Of a stretch of 64,000 bases of DNA, positions 35,602-48,485 are shown in pieces. Each line of letters begins with the position of its first letter. The first letter of the stretch is position 1. A program made the translations under genes and the position numbers. The DNA comes from Parietaria judaica (taxonomy: Eukaryota; Streptophyta; Magnoliopsida; Rosales; Urticaceae): positions 5,122,001-5,186,000 of the forward strand of contig OX940863.1 of assembly GCA_954871525.1 (NCBI GenBank), in the 5' to 3' direction. Under the pieces are notes generated by a model. It worked only from the letters and a program-made list of their open reading frames with translations. It did no database searches and was not told the DNA's origin.

Positions 35602-37014
35602 ATGGCTGTAAGTTCGATACTGTTTCATTAGACTTTGAATTTCTTTGGTATAATAATATATATATATGTATATTATATAATATATATGCGCAAATGAAAC
35701 AAGAGAGGCTTGATTTGGCAGCATGCGCATGTCCCGAAGTTCGGTGACTGGGAAAGCGAAGAAATACCCTACACAACGTTCTTCGACCATGCGCTCGATC
35801 AGATCAGATCAGGTCCTCGGGCTCGGTGAAGAAGGTCAACCCTAACGACCCTGAAGAGAACCCAGAGGTCTTCGCGGCAGCCATATTAATGAAGAACAGC
35901 AACAAGCCTCTGCAGATCAAAGACGTCGAAACTCAGCAGTACCGTCCCAACGGGGTCGCTAGGTCTAGCTCGAAGCGGTCAGGCTCGGTGTCGAGCTCGA
36001 GATCCGAGCAGTTAGGGCATAGACGACACAGGAGGCGTGGTAGTAACGTGAATCAGTCTTCTGATCATCTTGATTATAGACACGTAAGTTACTATAGAGC
36101 TAGGTTTTAGTGTGGTTAAATGTGATTATGGGAAGGGGTACGATTTCAAAGGGGAAATAAGATATGACATTGAAAATTGAAATGAGTAATTTTTTAGACA
36201 AAGTATAAAAGTAGTTTATAATATATATTTTTTAACTATAATATTAATCTTTATATCATGAGATGATAACTATATATAACAACTCCTTAAATAAATTGAG
36301 GCCGGTAGTTTTCACAGTTTCATCCACACTCAATTTGGTTAAAATACAATAAATTTCATATTTATTTGTATTAATATATGAATATATATTAAATTGTTAA
36401 AATAACGGGATTTGGATCAAATAAAGGCGACCGGCTCTAGTTAGGCCTATATGGCTACGCGCCCTTGAATTTGAGTGCGTATTATACGGAAATAAAATTC
36501 AACTAGCTAGGATTATATTTTACTAAAATAATATTTAAAAAAATCATAGACAAAAAGAAAAATAAGACAAACAAAATAAGTGAAAAAGAATAACAAAATA
36601 TGTACAGTACTTGCCATTATTAAGTCTCATTTGTTGTCTCTATTAATGGTGATTTTCTTTTTCACAGGTTGGGTTAAAGTAACACGATCAATTTATTTCT
36701 TCATGTTAATTTTGAAATTTTTCATGCATATTAAATTTCTTTACCACAATAATCCCTTTTATTGTCTCAGGAAAGAGCACCGTCGATCCCGAAATTCGGA
36801 TGTTGGGACGTGAACGATCCAAAATCAGGAGAAGGGTTTTCCATGATTTTCAATCGAATGAAAGAGGAGAAACACAACGCTTCTGCTAATTATGTGATCC
36901 CACAAACCAATTTCATCAAACATCAAAACAAGCAACCCACTTCTTCCTGCTTCTCAAAGGTACACACACACATACATATACAGCACTATTAATTCATATC
37001 TATAAATAAAAGTC

Positions 37015-37045
<31 letters not shown>

Positions 37046-37100
37046 TGCTTGCAATAATAACTTAATGTCTAATACGCAGATATGTTGCTGTCTCTTTTGA
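35602..37100 (+). pseudogene. RIN4/NOI-domain protein gene with a 5-bp frameshift
   Basis: RIN4-type proteins are small membrane-tethered immune regulators targeted by bacterial effectors. Exons: 35602-35607 (just ATG GCT), 35722-36083, 36771-36959 and 37080-37100; all GT-AG. The tiny first exon (Met-Ala) followed by the first NOI motif HVPKFGDWESEEIPYTTFFD is typical of the family. The second NOI motif is SIPKFGCWDVNDPKSGEGF in exon 3. The C terminus ends in a cysteine cluster (CFSKICCCLF), the usual acylation anchor. The frame breaks in exon 2: after the first NOI it meets TGA at 35827-35829, while the conserved VNPNDPEENPE follows in another frame. Three GATCA units at 35797-35811 sit at the break. 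Total exon length is 578 bases; with two GATCA units it would be 573 and open (190 residues). It is either a recent null allele or a sequence error. Confidence 0.85.
35797..35811 (+). repeat. (GATCA)3 short tandem repeat in the RIN4-like exon
   Basis: Three tandem 5-base units. One extra unit accounts exactly for the frame change in the RIN4-like gene. Confidence 0.9.
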
Positions 37101-37171
37101 AGTGAGTTCCATTGTTGCACCAAATTTGGCTTCGGCAATTGGTGAGGGCAAAACTGTAATTGTGGCTCCCG

Positions 37172-37219
<48 letters not shown>

Positions 37220-37899
37220 GATGTACGGCTTGTTTTGCTACTTAGCTATCTACAGACTACATGTAACCTGAGCTCACTTGCAAATAAATCCTTATCAGTG
37301 CAGCATAAGTACTCGTAAGTAATGTTTTAGTGACCTCTTACCCCTAACAGTCGGCAATTTCAAGTTAGGGGAAATATAGAGATCGATATAGGTACACCGG
37401 TTTTTGTAAGATTTATAGAGACTGATAGCGATTGTTTCGATCTGATTTTATGGACATACCGCAAAACTAATTGGTATACCGATTTAGTTTTCTTTAAAAA
37501 CAAAATATAACTCAAAATTTAAAAATAACATCGCAGATTTAAGATTTTTTATTTTTTTGGAAGAGTTTTGAGAGATAATGAAGGTAGGAAAAAACGTATG
37601 TAAATTGAAATTAAAAGCTGTAGTGATAATCAAATGTGATAAAAACGTATGCGGTTAATGAAAATAATCAGTTTTTCATAGTAAATACTATGATTCAGAA
37701 AACGTACTGAATATGGCCATGAATGTAAATCAATGCTCAAATGTTACAAAGTTATCATACAATCTCATGAGCATCTATAAATTGGAAGATGCTCGGCTTT
37801 GTTTTGACACACCACGAAAACTTTATTTTCGAACTTCTCAGATATTCTTTCCGAGCTTTGCACTTTTGTTTTCACTCCGTGCAAAGCTCAAAATCACTC

Positions 37900-37941
<42 letters not shown>

Positions 37942-39170
37942 GGGTTGAGGTCTTTGCGAGTTCGGTTCGCCGTTGCGGGGACAACGGTTGCACCGTTTTA
38001 TCCTGGGAAGTGACGCAGTCCGGTAGAGGAGGCGAATCGCTTTAAGGAAAGTGTCCTATACGTGACTCGGTACGATCTCTTAACCTTCATTTTTACTAGA
38101 AAATATAGCTCGATGGAAGATCTCCGATCCTCATCAATTTCTTCAGGTATTTCTTTTCTAAATTTTTCAAACTTACTTCTTCGTATGAATACTCGTAGAA
38201 AATATTTGCACAACAAAAAGCCACGTAAATCACTTGTACAAACGCTTTTTGTCCCCCTCTTCACGTTTATAAACTTCTAATTTATTTAAAATACTAACTT
38301 TATTTAAAATAAAAACAAGTATATTAAAAACAGATTATACTAGTGCAGAATTTTTTACTAAAATATTTTTTACTTATTTACGGATACTTTTTCATAAATA
38401 TTTCTCTGTATTATGAATTTTGTGTTATCTAAGTTGTGTATATATATATATATATTATATTCTTTATTTAGGATTTTAAAGTAAATATGTTTCTACATCA
38501 TAAATTAGATAGCAAGCTCCATGATTTTAAAGTTCACTATAAAATATATTTTAAATAATTTAAATCAGATAGCAACCAAAACCATGCGTGGCTAGCATTT
38601 TATATAGATTCGTCAGCCACATTCAAGCGTGATATTACATGTACTTTAGCCAACTGAATATTATATACACAGTTCAACTAAAGTTTAATATGTTATTTGC
38701 AATAATATATACAGTATCAAACGAATACATTTGAATTTTAAAATATTTTCTTCCTATTAAATACATAGTTCTCAATTAAAGATAAATATTTTATTAATAT
38801 TGGTCATAAATAAATATTTCGCTTTTTTCTTTTATTTATTTTCATTATTACAAACAAATCTTATTGTATATTTGTAACTACACACTTAAACAATTTTTTT
38901 TTTTGTTTGAAATAATTTAAGCGATCAATTTATAAACTTATTTATATAACTCATTCTCTCTCAAACTAAATAAATGAGACACATGGGGCCCTTCATTACC
39001 TGGAGTGGGAATATGTAATATCCGTAGTATCGTGTTACTTTGTTTGCTTTTAGCAATTTTAGAATATGAGTAATATTAGCTACCTTGTGTGAGAATTTAA
39101 GAAAATTTAGAAGTAGTAACTTCTGCCGCAACTTAGTAAATAAACTTTTGCCGCAATTGTTAATGGCCTG

Positions 39171-39242
<72 letters not shown>

Positions 39243-39512
39243 AAAGCATGGCCTGTTATATTTAGAATAGAGGGTCCTAGTCATATTTTTCAATCCTTGA
39301 GCTTACCCCTACATTCTTACGTGTTATTATAACCAAGATGAACAAACTATTAGGGGTGATTAGTCATCAAGGCATGTGTCAATTCCCTAATATTTTTCTC
39401 TTCATCTTTATCGATACCTTATTTTATCTTTCCTTTATTTATTTTTCTCTCTCTCGTTAATCTTGGCTCGTCTTTCCTCTCTCACCGTTTTGCTGCCAAA
39501 CTAGTAGTGTCA
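37101..39512. other. Intergenic region
   Basis: AT-rich DNA with three long (AT)n tracts (37173-37216, 37902-37937, 39173-39238). Short open frames at 37713-38264 show no recognisable protein. The segment 37800-38050, with a repeated GAGCTTTGCAC motif (direct at about 37853, inverted as GTGCAAAGCTC at about 37879), may be a transposon remnant. Confidence 0.4.
39173..39238. repeat. (AT)n microsatellite
   Basis: An uninterrupted AT dinucleotide run of about 65 bases. Confidence 0.95.
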
Positions 39513-39790
39513 AGTGGGCCGGCCCGGCCCGGCCCACACCCCGTTAAGCCGGCATGTTAAACGGGTCGGGTTTGACCCGCTCCGTTCAATGTGCGGGGTG
39601 GGGCGGATTTTAGAAAAGCCATCAAGGCCCACTCCGGCCCATGAACCCGAACCCACAATGTCGTGGGCGGGGTGGGCTTTTACAAGTCGAATTTAGTAGG
39701 CTTTTACGAGTCGAATTTCTGGGCTTTTACGGGTCAAATTTAGTGGGCTTTTACGGGTTGAATTTAGTGGGCTTTTCAGAAACCATAACG
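39513..39790. repeat. GC-rich repeat with GGCCCGGCCC tract and tandem units
   Basis: GTCAAGTGGGCCGGCCCGGC opens a GC-rich island in AT-rich DNA. From 39674 to 39790 there are five diverged tandem units of about 24 bases built on GGGCTTTTACGGGTCGAATTTA. GGGCCGGCCCG ends of this kind are common in plant hAT-type MITEs, but I see no matching right end. The open frames here are repeat-derived. Confidence 0.6.
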
Positions 39791-41240
39791 GGTTGGGGTT
39801 TACGGAGAGCGATACGTTTTTACAAAATCGTTTTATTAAGAATTTTATAAGATATTGTGGGCCTTTAACGAACAATAATACCTCTATTTTTTTTTTGTAT
39901 TTGCTCGATGTTCGAATATTTATTTTGAAAGTCGAGTAATGTAAATGTAAATAAATTCAATCGCATATTTAGAAATTCAAAGTTCAACATAGTCTTTAGA
40001 CATTCAAAAATAAGATACACACTGCGTATAATAGAATTAATGAACGTTGAATTGATTCGTGAATTTCAAGATGTAGAGGTTAAATAGTGAATATGAAAGT
40101 GATAAGTGAATAATAAAATGAGAATAAGTTATTTTTAAATAAATTATTGAATATAAAATTAGAATAGTGATTTATGAAAGTGGCTAGTAATTATAAATTG
40201 TAAAGTTGAAACTAGTGAATTAACAAATAATGTTTTATACATGAAATCGCTCAATGTTGTAATTGATTAATTCATTTTCAAACTAAAATTAAAATTAAAA
40301 AAAATATTCAAATCGATTAGCGAATTTTCAAATTGATTAATAAAACGACCTACAACTTCAAACTCAAGGTTCAAATGCTCGCAAAATGTAAACTGCCTGT
40401 AAGTTCAATTTATGGATATATCGCGATCGCAACTTGTAAATTGATGGAATTTTGTTGAAATTTCTAAAAATTACTACTGATGGATGGATCTCAAATCGAT
40501 GAGTAGACGCAAAACCGGTAAGTAAACTACAAATATTTTCGTAACAATAATAGTAATAGTAAAAAATATAAGTGAGATATATATATATATATACATATAT
40601 TCTTATAACTAAATTCTAATTACAAAGTTGTGGAGTTTTGAGATTTATATGATTTTTTTTGTAGTTTTTACGTTGTTTGCACTTTACCTGAGATTCTTAC
40701 TAAAATGAAAAATCGATTCTGTCAGAATTAAACTACGTATATTTGTGGTCTACTCGCAACGTACTCCGATTTTTAAAAGAGAAAATGGTAGCATAAGTAT
40801 CTAAAGTTTTTGAAAAGTAAAAATTTATTTATATTTATTTTCATTAAATATAAATAAATTAGTTTATTTTTAATTAAAAATAATATATATAATGAGTTTA
40901 AAAACGTGATACGTAATGCGGTTCGGAGCAGTATAAGTATCCAAAGTCTATCACGTTTAACTACTGCACTCAAGCCTCAAACGACATCATCCTGTATCTT
41001 ACGCCACTGCCAACTCAGCGGGACAATCCAACGTGGCTTTTGTCGGCTGGGAAACATGACTGTTTCGTTTGAAGCGCCAAAACTGATACAATAGGGCTAT
41101 TTTCGTCTTCTCCAATCCACTTTTATCGCAATTTGTTTTCAAATTTGAACCATTTTAAGTAATAATAAAAAATAAAAAACAAAAAGAATAAAAAGTGAAA
41201 CTCATCGCGAACCTTTCTGAGAACGCTGCAAGTCTCAGTC
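39791..41240. other. Intergenic region upstream of the EHD gene
   Basis: AT-rich spacer with a short AT run near 40579-40592. The last 300 bases are less AT-rich and probably contain the EHD promoter. No other gene seen. Confidence 0.5.
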
Positions 41241-44200
41241 ATGGAGATTGGCTCGAGTGCGACTGTCCCGTGCTCCAAGGAGCACCAGAAGATCTACCAA
41301 GAGTGGTTCAATTCGGCCGATTCAGGTTTTTGATCTCGATCTTTGCTTGTATATTTCTTAGTTGATCCGGAAATTAGCGGTTTAATGGTGTCAGTGATGG
41401 GGTTTCAGATGGAGATGGCCGTATTACTGGCAACGATGCTACGAAGTTCTTCGCCATGTCCAAGCTCTCTCGATCAGAACTCAAGCAGGTATCGATTTCT
41501 TACACAGTGATAGTTGCAGTATATGGATTTTTAGGTTTTATCCAGATGTAGTTCATTCTGTTGATTTGTGAGAAATGGTGTTAAAATTAGGATATTCACT
41601 TTGTACTGTGTGTTCCTGCTTCTCGAATTTAAAGACTTACTCTGTTTATTTCATTTCTGAAGATTTGGGCGATTGCGGACTCGAAACGACAGGGGTTTTT
41701 AGGCGTTACCGAGTTCATTACGGCTATGCAGGTATTTTACATTAATTTTTTCTATACCTTATATATGGAAATAAATTAAATTGTTCATGCATTGAGTTAT
41801 CTTTTTCGGTGTTCAACAGCTTGTTTCCTTGGCACAAGAAGGGCATGAATTAACTTCAGATATCCTTAAAACTGACGGTGAGTGGTAATTTATTCTGTGG
41901 GCATTGAAATAATGATGTTCTGGTTCGAATCATGTATTGGACGTGCTTGAAGATGCACGAGAACTCCGGGGAATATGTTATTAATCGGCATGAAAATACC
42001 ATTATTCGTACATACTGATCTCATTTATAAAGCAGTATAATTGATTTGGATTCAATTTTAGTTCAAGAGTTATCCTTTATTCGCTGAAGTTGCGTTGTTT
42101 CTTAATTTATTTTCTTACTCGCAGCGGCTAAAGAAGATATTCCTCTTCCAACTATGGAAGGTTTGGATGGCTTGATTAATGTAAGCAGTCTTCTCTGGTT
42201 CTTGCTTTAAGATTTGTTAATGGAAGTTGAATTAGAAGTTATATTGATAAATGACGTGCTATACGCGTAACGGAAACTGATGTAGTTATTATTTTATCTG
42301 CAGAAAACCAAAGCTCTGACCATAAATAGCCAGCCAGAATCAAATGGTAAGGAAAGGTTTTTATTGCTGTTCATGTCACAATGCTTTTGAAAAATCACTA
42401 AGTTAGGTCACTCTGAGCGCAGGAACCACTTATCCACAACCATCAACTCAATGGTTTCCTTCAAAAACTGTAAAGAAAGTATGCACTTTATATATTCCGC
42501 CATTAAAATATCTTTCGGGTTTTTTATTTCAAAATTAATTATATATTTCATCGACATTGTGTAACTCTGTAAAATTTTAATAACTCTTCCTCTCTACCAC
42601 TCAGCTGCCCCTCAATGCCGTGACCTCCATTATTGATGGCTTGAAAAGATTATACGTTGAGAAGCTTAAACCATTGGAAGTGGCATACCGTTTTAATGAC
42701 TTCGTATCACCGCCTTTGGTAAGTTCTTATACATCTAGATCTTCTATTTAAAAATTCATTTATCTGTTACGAATCTATTTGTGTGCCAGAGAACAAATTA
42801 CACTATTTCTTATAAAGGTACAATCTTAGCAACTGTGATTGTTATTTTTTTTATGTGCGCAGACCAACAGTGATTTTGATGCAAAACCCATGGTCATGCT
42901 TTTGGGGCAATATTCAACGGGAAAAACGACGTTTATAAAGCATTTGTTAAAGTGTAACTACCCTGGTTAGTTTCTCTGCTTATCCTTTCTTAGGTTTTTT
43001 GTTTTTTAAGTTAATGTCAATAATTTGATGTTTAATTAATAATTTCTTTGTAACAGGAGCACATATAGGACCAGAGCCTACAACTGATAGATTTGTGGTT
43101 GTAATGGTATGAATCTAATCAATCTCCTTTTACAACATTTTTGAAAAAGACGAGAGTTTTATATTCCGTGCTCATTGCCAAAAAACGAGAGAGTAATAGC
43201 AATATGACTATAAATTTTGCTTTATATTATGATCAAGGTTGCTTTATATTATAAATCCTAGTTCAAGTTTTGCATAAAAATGTTCCAGAAGCTTTATTTC
43301 TTTTATTGTTTGGCGAAATATTGCAAGAACTTGACGTTTTATCTGTGTCCAGTCTGGAGCCGACGAGAGAAGTGTTCCTGGGAACACAATAGCTGTCCAA
43401 GCCGACATGCCTTTCGGTGGCCTCACAACCTTCGGAGGGGCATTCTTGTCAAAATTTCAGTGCTCTCAAATGCCACATCCCGTGAGTTCATATGTTTTTA
43501 CTATGTAATCATTTCCAACATTTTCTCTAGTATTCTAAGTCTAACTTGTTCATTTGTGCTGTCACAGCTGCTCGATGAAATTACATTTGTGGACACTCCT
43601 GGTGTCCTCTCCGGTGAAAAGCAACGAACACAGAGAAGCTACGACTTCACAGGTGTCATATCGTGGTTCGCTGCAAAGTGTGACCTGATTCTTCTTCTGT
43701 TCGATCCTCATAAGCTGGACATCAGTGACGAGTTTAAGCGTGTGATTGGATCGCTACGCGGTCATGATGACAAGATCCGTGTCGTTCTTAACAAAGCCGA
43801 CCAAGTTGACACACAGCAAGTAAATTGTGCCCTAACTCTATTCCACGTCGTCTCTTCTGTTTATTAACATTGGCTTTATTGACTTTCGTTTCTGCTGTAT
43901 TTCAGCTGATGAGAGTGTATGGAGCATTGATGTGGTCGCTTGGAAAAGTGTTGAACACCCCCGAGGTTTCGCGTGTCTATATTGGGTAAGCTATTCTATA
44001 TTTAACATATCAAGTGACAATAACCAGAAAACTATCATTATTAAGTGGTCATGATCTTCTCTTCTCTCTTGTTTGCCAGATCATTCAATGATAAACCCGT
44101 TAATGAAGCAGCTGTTGGTCCTATGGGACGGGAGCTTTTTGAGAAAGAACAGGACGATCTTCTAGCGGACTTGGTTGACATTCCAAAGAAGGCTTGTGAT

Positions 44201-44694
44201 CGGCGGGTACGATGATATTTTTTATATTTATACGATACACCCGATCCACAATGATTTCAATATGACCGATAATATTGCAGATCAACGAATTCGTGAAACG
44301 CGCCAGAGCGGCGAAGATCCACGCCTACATAATTAGCCACCTCAGGAAAGAAATGCCCGCCATGATGGGCAAGGCCAAGGCTCAGCAACGTCTTATTGAT
44401 AATCTCGAAGAAGAATTTGCCAAGGTTTATATCACCGCCTTTTTCATTATTTTTTTGTTCACTTTATTAAACTTGTATGATTGATTGATCCATTTCATGG
44501 CAAATTAGGTTCAAAGAGAGTTCCATCTTCCGGCGGGTGATTTTCCGAACGCGGAGCACTTTAGGGAAGTCTTGAACGGCTACAGCATCGACAAGTTCGA
44601 GAAGCTAAAGCCGAAGTTGATTCAAGCCGTGGATGATATGCTTGGATATGAAATCCCGGAGCTTCTCAAGAATTTCAGAAATCCATACGACTAA
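41241..44694 (+). CDS. EHD2: EH-domain containing dynamin-like ATPase (EHD), complete, 16 exons
   Basis: EHD proteins remodel endosomal membranes in endocytosis and recycling. Exons: 41241-41325, 41409-41488, 41663-41731, 41820-41877, 42125-42180, 42304-42346, 42423-42478, 42605-42718, 42863-42965, 43057-43106, 43353-43481, 43568-43819, 43906-43985, 44080-44206, 44281-44424, 44509-44694; all GT-AG, 1632 bases, 543 residues. As in plant EHDs the EH domain is N-terminal (about 12-100), with an EF-hand loop DGDGRITGNDA. The dynamin-type G domain has the P-loop GQYSTGKT (about 202-209), DTPGVL (about 290) and NKAD (about 356). A helical membrane-binding segment follows (RARAAKIHAYIISHLRKEMP). The choice of EHD2 over EHD1 rests on position next to the IBR1-type gene, as recalled in Arabidopsis; the family itself is certain. 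Confidence 0.95.
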
Positions 44695-44969
44695 TACATC
44701 TGCATTGTATCATGTGTCAATATTTTAATATTTTTGTATTAAATTGTACGCTTTCGTATAAATAGTCGAACGTCATAAAGAACGGAATTCTGGTTTCGGT
44801 TGGATTTTTATCATCAGTTTTGGCTTACTATTTTCTTCGATATGAACTTTGTATGTTAGTACCATCAGTCTTTTTAGCTCTAATTTTTAGAAGGTATTTT
44901 TCATTTAATTTTTTTTGGTTAAATAATTATCAAAAGGTATGATTGTATTAAATTATGTTATTAATTTAA

Positions 44970-45940
44970 GGGTAAACTGTGGTTAATGTACCCAATGTTT
45001 GTTTTTCTACGGATTATGTACCTAATGTTTATTTTCGACGGCTAATGTACCCAAGCTTTATTTCGTTAGATTTTTTCGTGTTTTCCGTCACTTGACCGTC
45101 AGCGAGTGATATATACACTCTTCGTATTGTTGACATAACTCACTCATTTTTTGTCCAAATTTTATGCACAACCTACGGTTGGAAAGATAAGAGATAGATC
45201 TACAACTTTTGTGTTTTAAGTTTTGTAAAAAAAGTTTTAAAAAAATACGAAATTTCAATTACAACATAAAACTAAACATTAGTTTAATACAAAATATTTG
45301 TTTCGAGCAAATTTTAATATATATAATGATTTTTTCTGATAAAACGAAAAACTAAAATATTGTAGATAAATATTTTATCTTTCCAACAGTATTTTATTTA
45401 TAAATTTTGGATAAAAAATGAGTAAGTTATACCAAAAATACGAAAGTTTTTTTCACATTACATCTTTCATATTTTTGGCATAACTCACTCTTTTTTTGTC
45501 CAAAATTTATAAATAAACTACCGTTGGAAAGATAAAAGATTTATCTACAACTTTTTAGTTTAACATTTCATCACAAAACGTCATTAATTATATTAAAATT
45601 AGCTCGAAAAATAAATTTTGTATTAAACTAATGTCCAGTTTTACGTTGTAATTAAAATATTGGAATAATAAAAAACTTTTTTTACAAAACTTAAAACACC
45701 AAATTTGTATATCTATCTCTTATCTTTCCAACCGTAGGTCGTGCATAAAATTTGGACAAAAATTGAGTGAGTTATGTCAAAAATACGAAAAGTGTACATA
45801 TCACTCGCTGACGGTCAAGTGACGGAAAACACGAAAAAATCTAATGGAATAAAGTTTAGGTACATTAGCTGTCAAAAATAAATATTGGGTACATGATCTG
45901 CAGAAAAACAAACATTGTGTACATTAGCCGCAATTTACCC
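44970..45940. mobile_element. Palindromic Mutator-like element, copy 2 (971 bp)
   Basis: It starts GGGTAAACTGTGGTTAATG and ends CATTAGCCGCAATTTACCC. Flanking 9-mers are TTAATTTAA (44961-44969) and TTAATTCAA (45941-45949), 8 of 9 matching. Like copy 1 at 19240-20230 it is palindromic along nearly its whole length and shares the same internal blocks (CATAACTCACTC, GATAAGAGATAGATCTACAA). It has diverged more and its duplication has a mismatch, so it looks older. It sits about 275 bases past the EHD stop. Confidence 0.9.
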
Positions 45941-46107
45941 TTAATTCAAAATAACAATAAGTAAAGCTATCCAAGGACTATTAAAATGAAAATTTTACAT
46001 AAATCAAGAAAAAACAATGAAACTATTAAAAATAACCTAAAAAGTAGGTGAAAAAAATTATCTTAATCATTTAAATTCGCTAATCATTTAATTAAAGCAC
46101 TCCTATG

Positions 46108-47738
46108 CAAGGTTCAACTTACCGAACTTACCAATAAATCGGTTACCGTTTTCGACGGATTAATCGATAGCTTACCGATTAACCGACGGAAAACCTATAA
46201 TATTGTACCTTACCGATTAACCGACGGAAAACCTATAATACTGTAGCTTACCGATTACCGATACTTTTCGATGATTATCGACGGATTACCGATACTTTTC
46301 GACGGAAAACTTATAAAATATTTTTAAGATTGTATTTGCCCAATTTTAAAATAATGTTTTAAAAATACCAAAAAAAAAAAGCATGTCATGATAATTATTG
46401 ATTCTATTCTTTTATCTAATAGAATGTCATGATATAAAAAACAGTATCATACACAAACATATATAATTAAAATCATACACAAACACGTATAATTCCCATC
46501 ATATCAACTTAGAAGACTTTGGCCGCAATTATGAGAAAATCCAAATTAATCTCAAATCTAAAAATAAGTTACACCAAGATTTCATTTTTTTTTTAAAAAA
46601 TATTTAATCAATGAAAACACCAAAAAAATGAATAGATTACCTCACAAATCACAAAAGATAAATTTAGAAGACTTTTGCCGTAATTATGAAAAAAATCCAA
46701 ATTAAGCTCAAATATGCAAAGAAAATATACCAAAATCACATATTAATATGTCAATAAATAATTAATGAAATAGAAACATAAAAATTTGAATAAATTACTT
46801 CAAAAATTAAAAAATATGAATTTTTAGACTTTTTACACAAGAAAGTCTTGTAATCTGAAAATTCAAGAACTCAAAAGCTCAAACATTCATATTTCTTTGT
46901 AACTATAATATTTTGAACCCTATACAATCAACAAATTATAACAAAGTATGTACATTTCGAGTAAATTCCTAAATTCAAAATTTTATATACTTTTGCCTAA
47001 CAAGCATAATAATCTGAATTTAACCTAAATCTAACAAAATAATTATAAAATAAGTCATCAAAACATGTTTTCATAAAAAAATATTCATAAGAATGCAAAA
47101 AAGTAAACAAAAGATGATAAAGTTCTAATCTTTACTCATTTCTAAACATAAATCTCATATAAAACTAACTCTTTATATTTTAACACATGAAAATGCCCTA
47201 AAATCGTATAAATGAGTATATATCAAAGAAGAAATGATTGATTCATATAGATTTAACATTATAAGTAATTAATTTACCAAAAACTACAAAAAATTCTAAG
47301 AAATTCGGTTATAAAATGAATAAATCAAAACTTTAGAAACTTATGCCAAGAATCGATTAATCAGTGAAAATATGATAATTTGTCGTAAAATTTGCAACTT
47401 ACCAGTTCGAAAATCAAGTTTTCGTATAAGATTTGGTCTTCGGCTGTCGAAAAGACCGAAAAGTCTCTGTTTTCCACTGGTAAGCTCGAAAATTGTATAA
47501 AATTTGGTCATCGGCTGTCGAAAAGACCGAAAAGTCTCTAAAAATTAATTTTTTTAATTGACCGAAAAGTATCAAATTTTTACACTAAAAATAGCGAAAA
47601 TCGACTGGTAAAAAGGTTATCGATTTTTGCGATTTTCGTCGAAAAGTTCATAAAACGATAACTGGTGTGACCGAATATTTACCGATAACTACCGGTAAGA
47701 CCGAAAATCGTCGAAAATCGACGAAAAGTTGAACCTTG
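46108..47738. mobile_element. Non-autonomous hAT-type element (1631 bp)
   Basis: The ends are inverted repeats CAAGGTTCAACTT and AAGTTGAACCTTG, with an exact 8-bp target duplication CTCCTATG at 46100-46107 and 47739-47746. Subterminal regions contain many copies of CCGATTAACCGACGGAAAA and TCGAAAAGACCGAAAAGTC-type motifs, as expected for transposase binding in hAT elements. The interior is AT-rich with no transposase frame. Confidence 0.9.
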
Positions 47739-48231
47739 CTCCTATGCTTGTGAATTATTATTGTAATTGAGTTACTATAAAAAAAAATGAAGATTATCGA
47801 TTGCTTAAGTAATGCAGTCTCTGAGTTTGATGCTTTCCGTAGTCATCTTCTTTTTTGGTGTGCGAAGGGCCGGAGCCTTGGCGAAAGACTGATTTTGAGG
47901 CCCTATACATGTATATTATTCATGTGTGCAAATAAAAATTATATTATTTTCGTATCAATAGTTACACTATATTATAGGCCTAGGCCTACCTCTTCTGCCC
48001 TTAAGATCGGCCTTGGGAGGTGTGTGTGTGTGTTCGAGTTCGTCATTGATCCCGTAACGAGGTCATGATCGCGGATCATCATACAACTTCAAACTACCAT
48101 TATAATGTGTTTTTTTAAAAGGTTAACAGAAAATAAATTCCAAAATCTATATATGTGTTAATTATACTCGTTATATAATAGTGCATAATTGCGTGAAAAA
48201 AAATAGATCAAACAAGAAAATGACTACTTGA

Positions 48232-48485
48232 GTGGCACCCGATTTTACATACAGTAACGTACATATCTTGCCAAAAACAAGTCATTTATGGATATTATCA
48301 CGAGGCTCATACAGATCTAGTGGATTCCCTTTTTCGATCCATAAAGATCAAGATCAAATGAATCTTTATTTTCGTTCTTCTAAAGGAAAATCTATTTTTA
48401 CCTTTTCAGTAAATACACTAAAGAATGATCAAGGGAAAGAGAAATTCGTTACTTCGAGTCTTTCTGGTAACGATGAGAAAATGTA
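48232..48485 (+). pseudogene. rpoC2: Nuclear plastid DNA insertion: rpoC2 fragment
   Basis: The frame from 48232 reads [20 protein letters not shown] and continues HKDQDQMN, which I recognise as an internal piece of plastid RNA polymerase subunit beta'' (rpoC2). It has about 85 codons of similarity with no promoter, start or end of the real gene, and similarity fades around 48485. It is therefore a transferred organelle fragment (NUPT). The frame is still open, which suggests moderate age, although in a piece this short that could be chance. Confidence 0.8.

Noticed and set aside
39514..39875. Short frames in the GC-rich tandem repeat
   Set aside because: Their translations are periodic products of the tandem units.
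47787..48068. 93-codon frame next to the hAT element
   Set aside because: It reads across repeat-like sequence (AGGCCTAGGCC, GT run) with no recognisable product; likely transposon debris.
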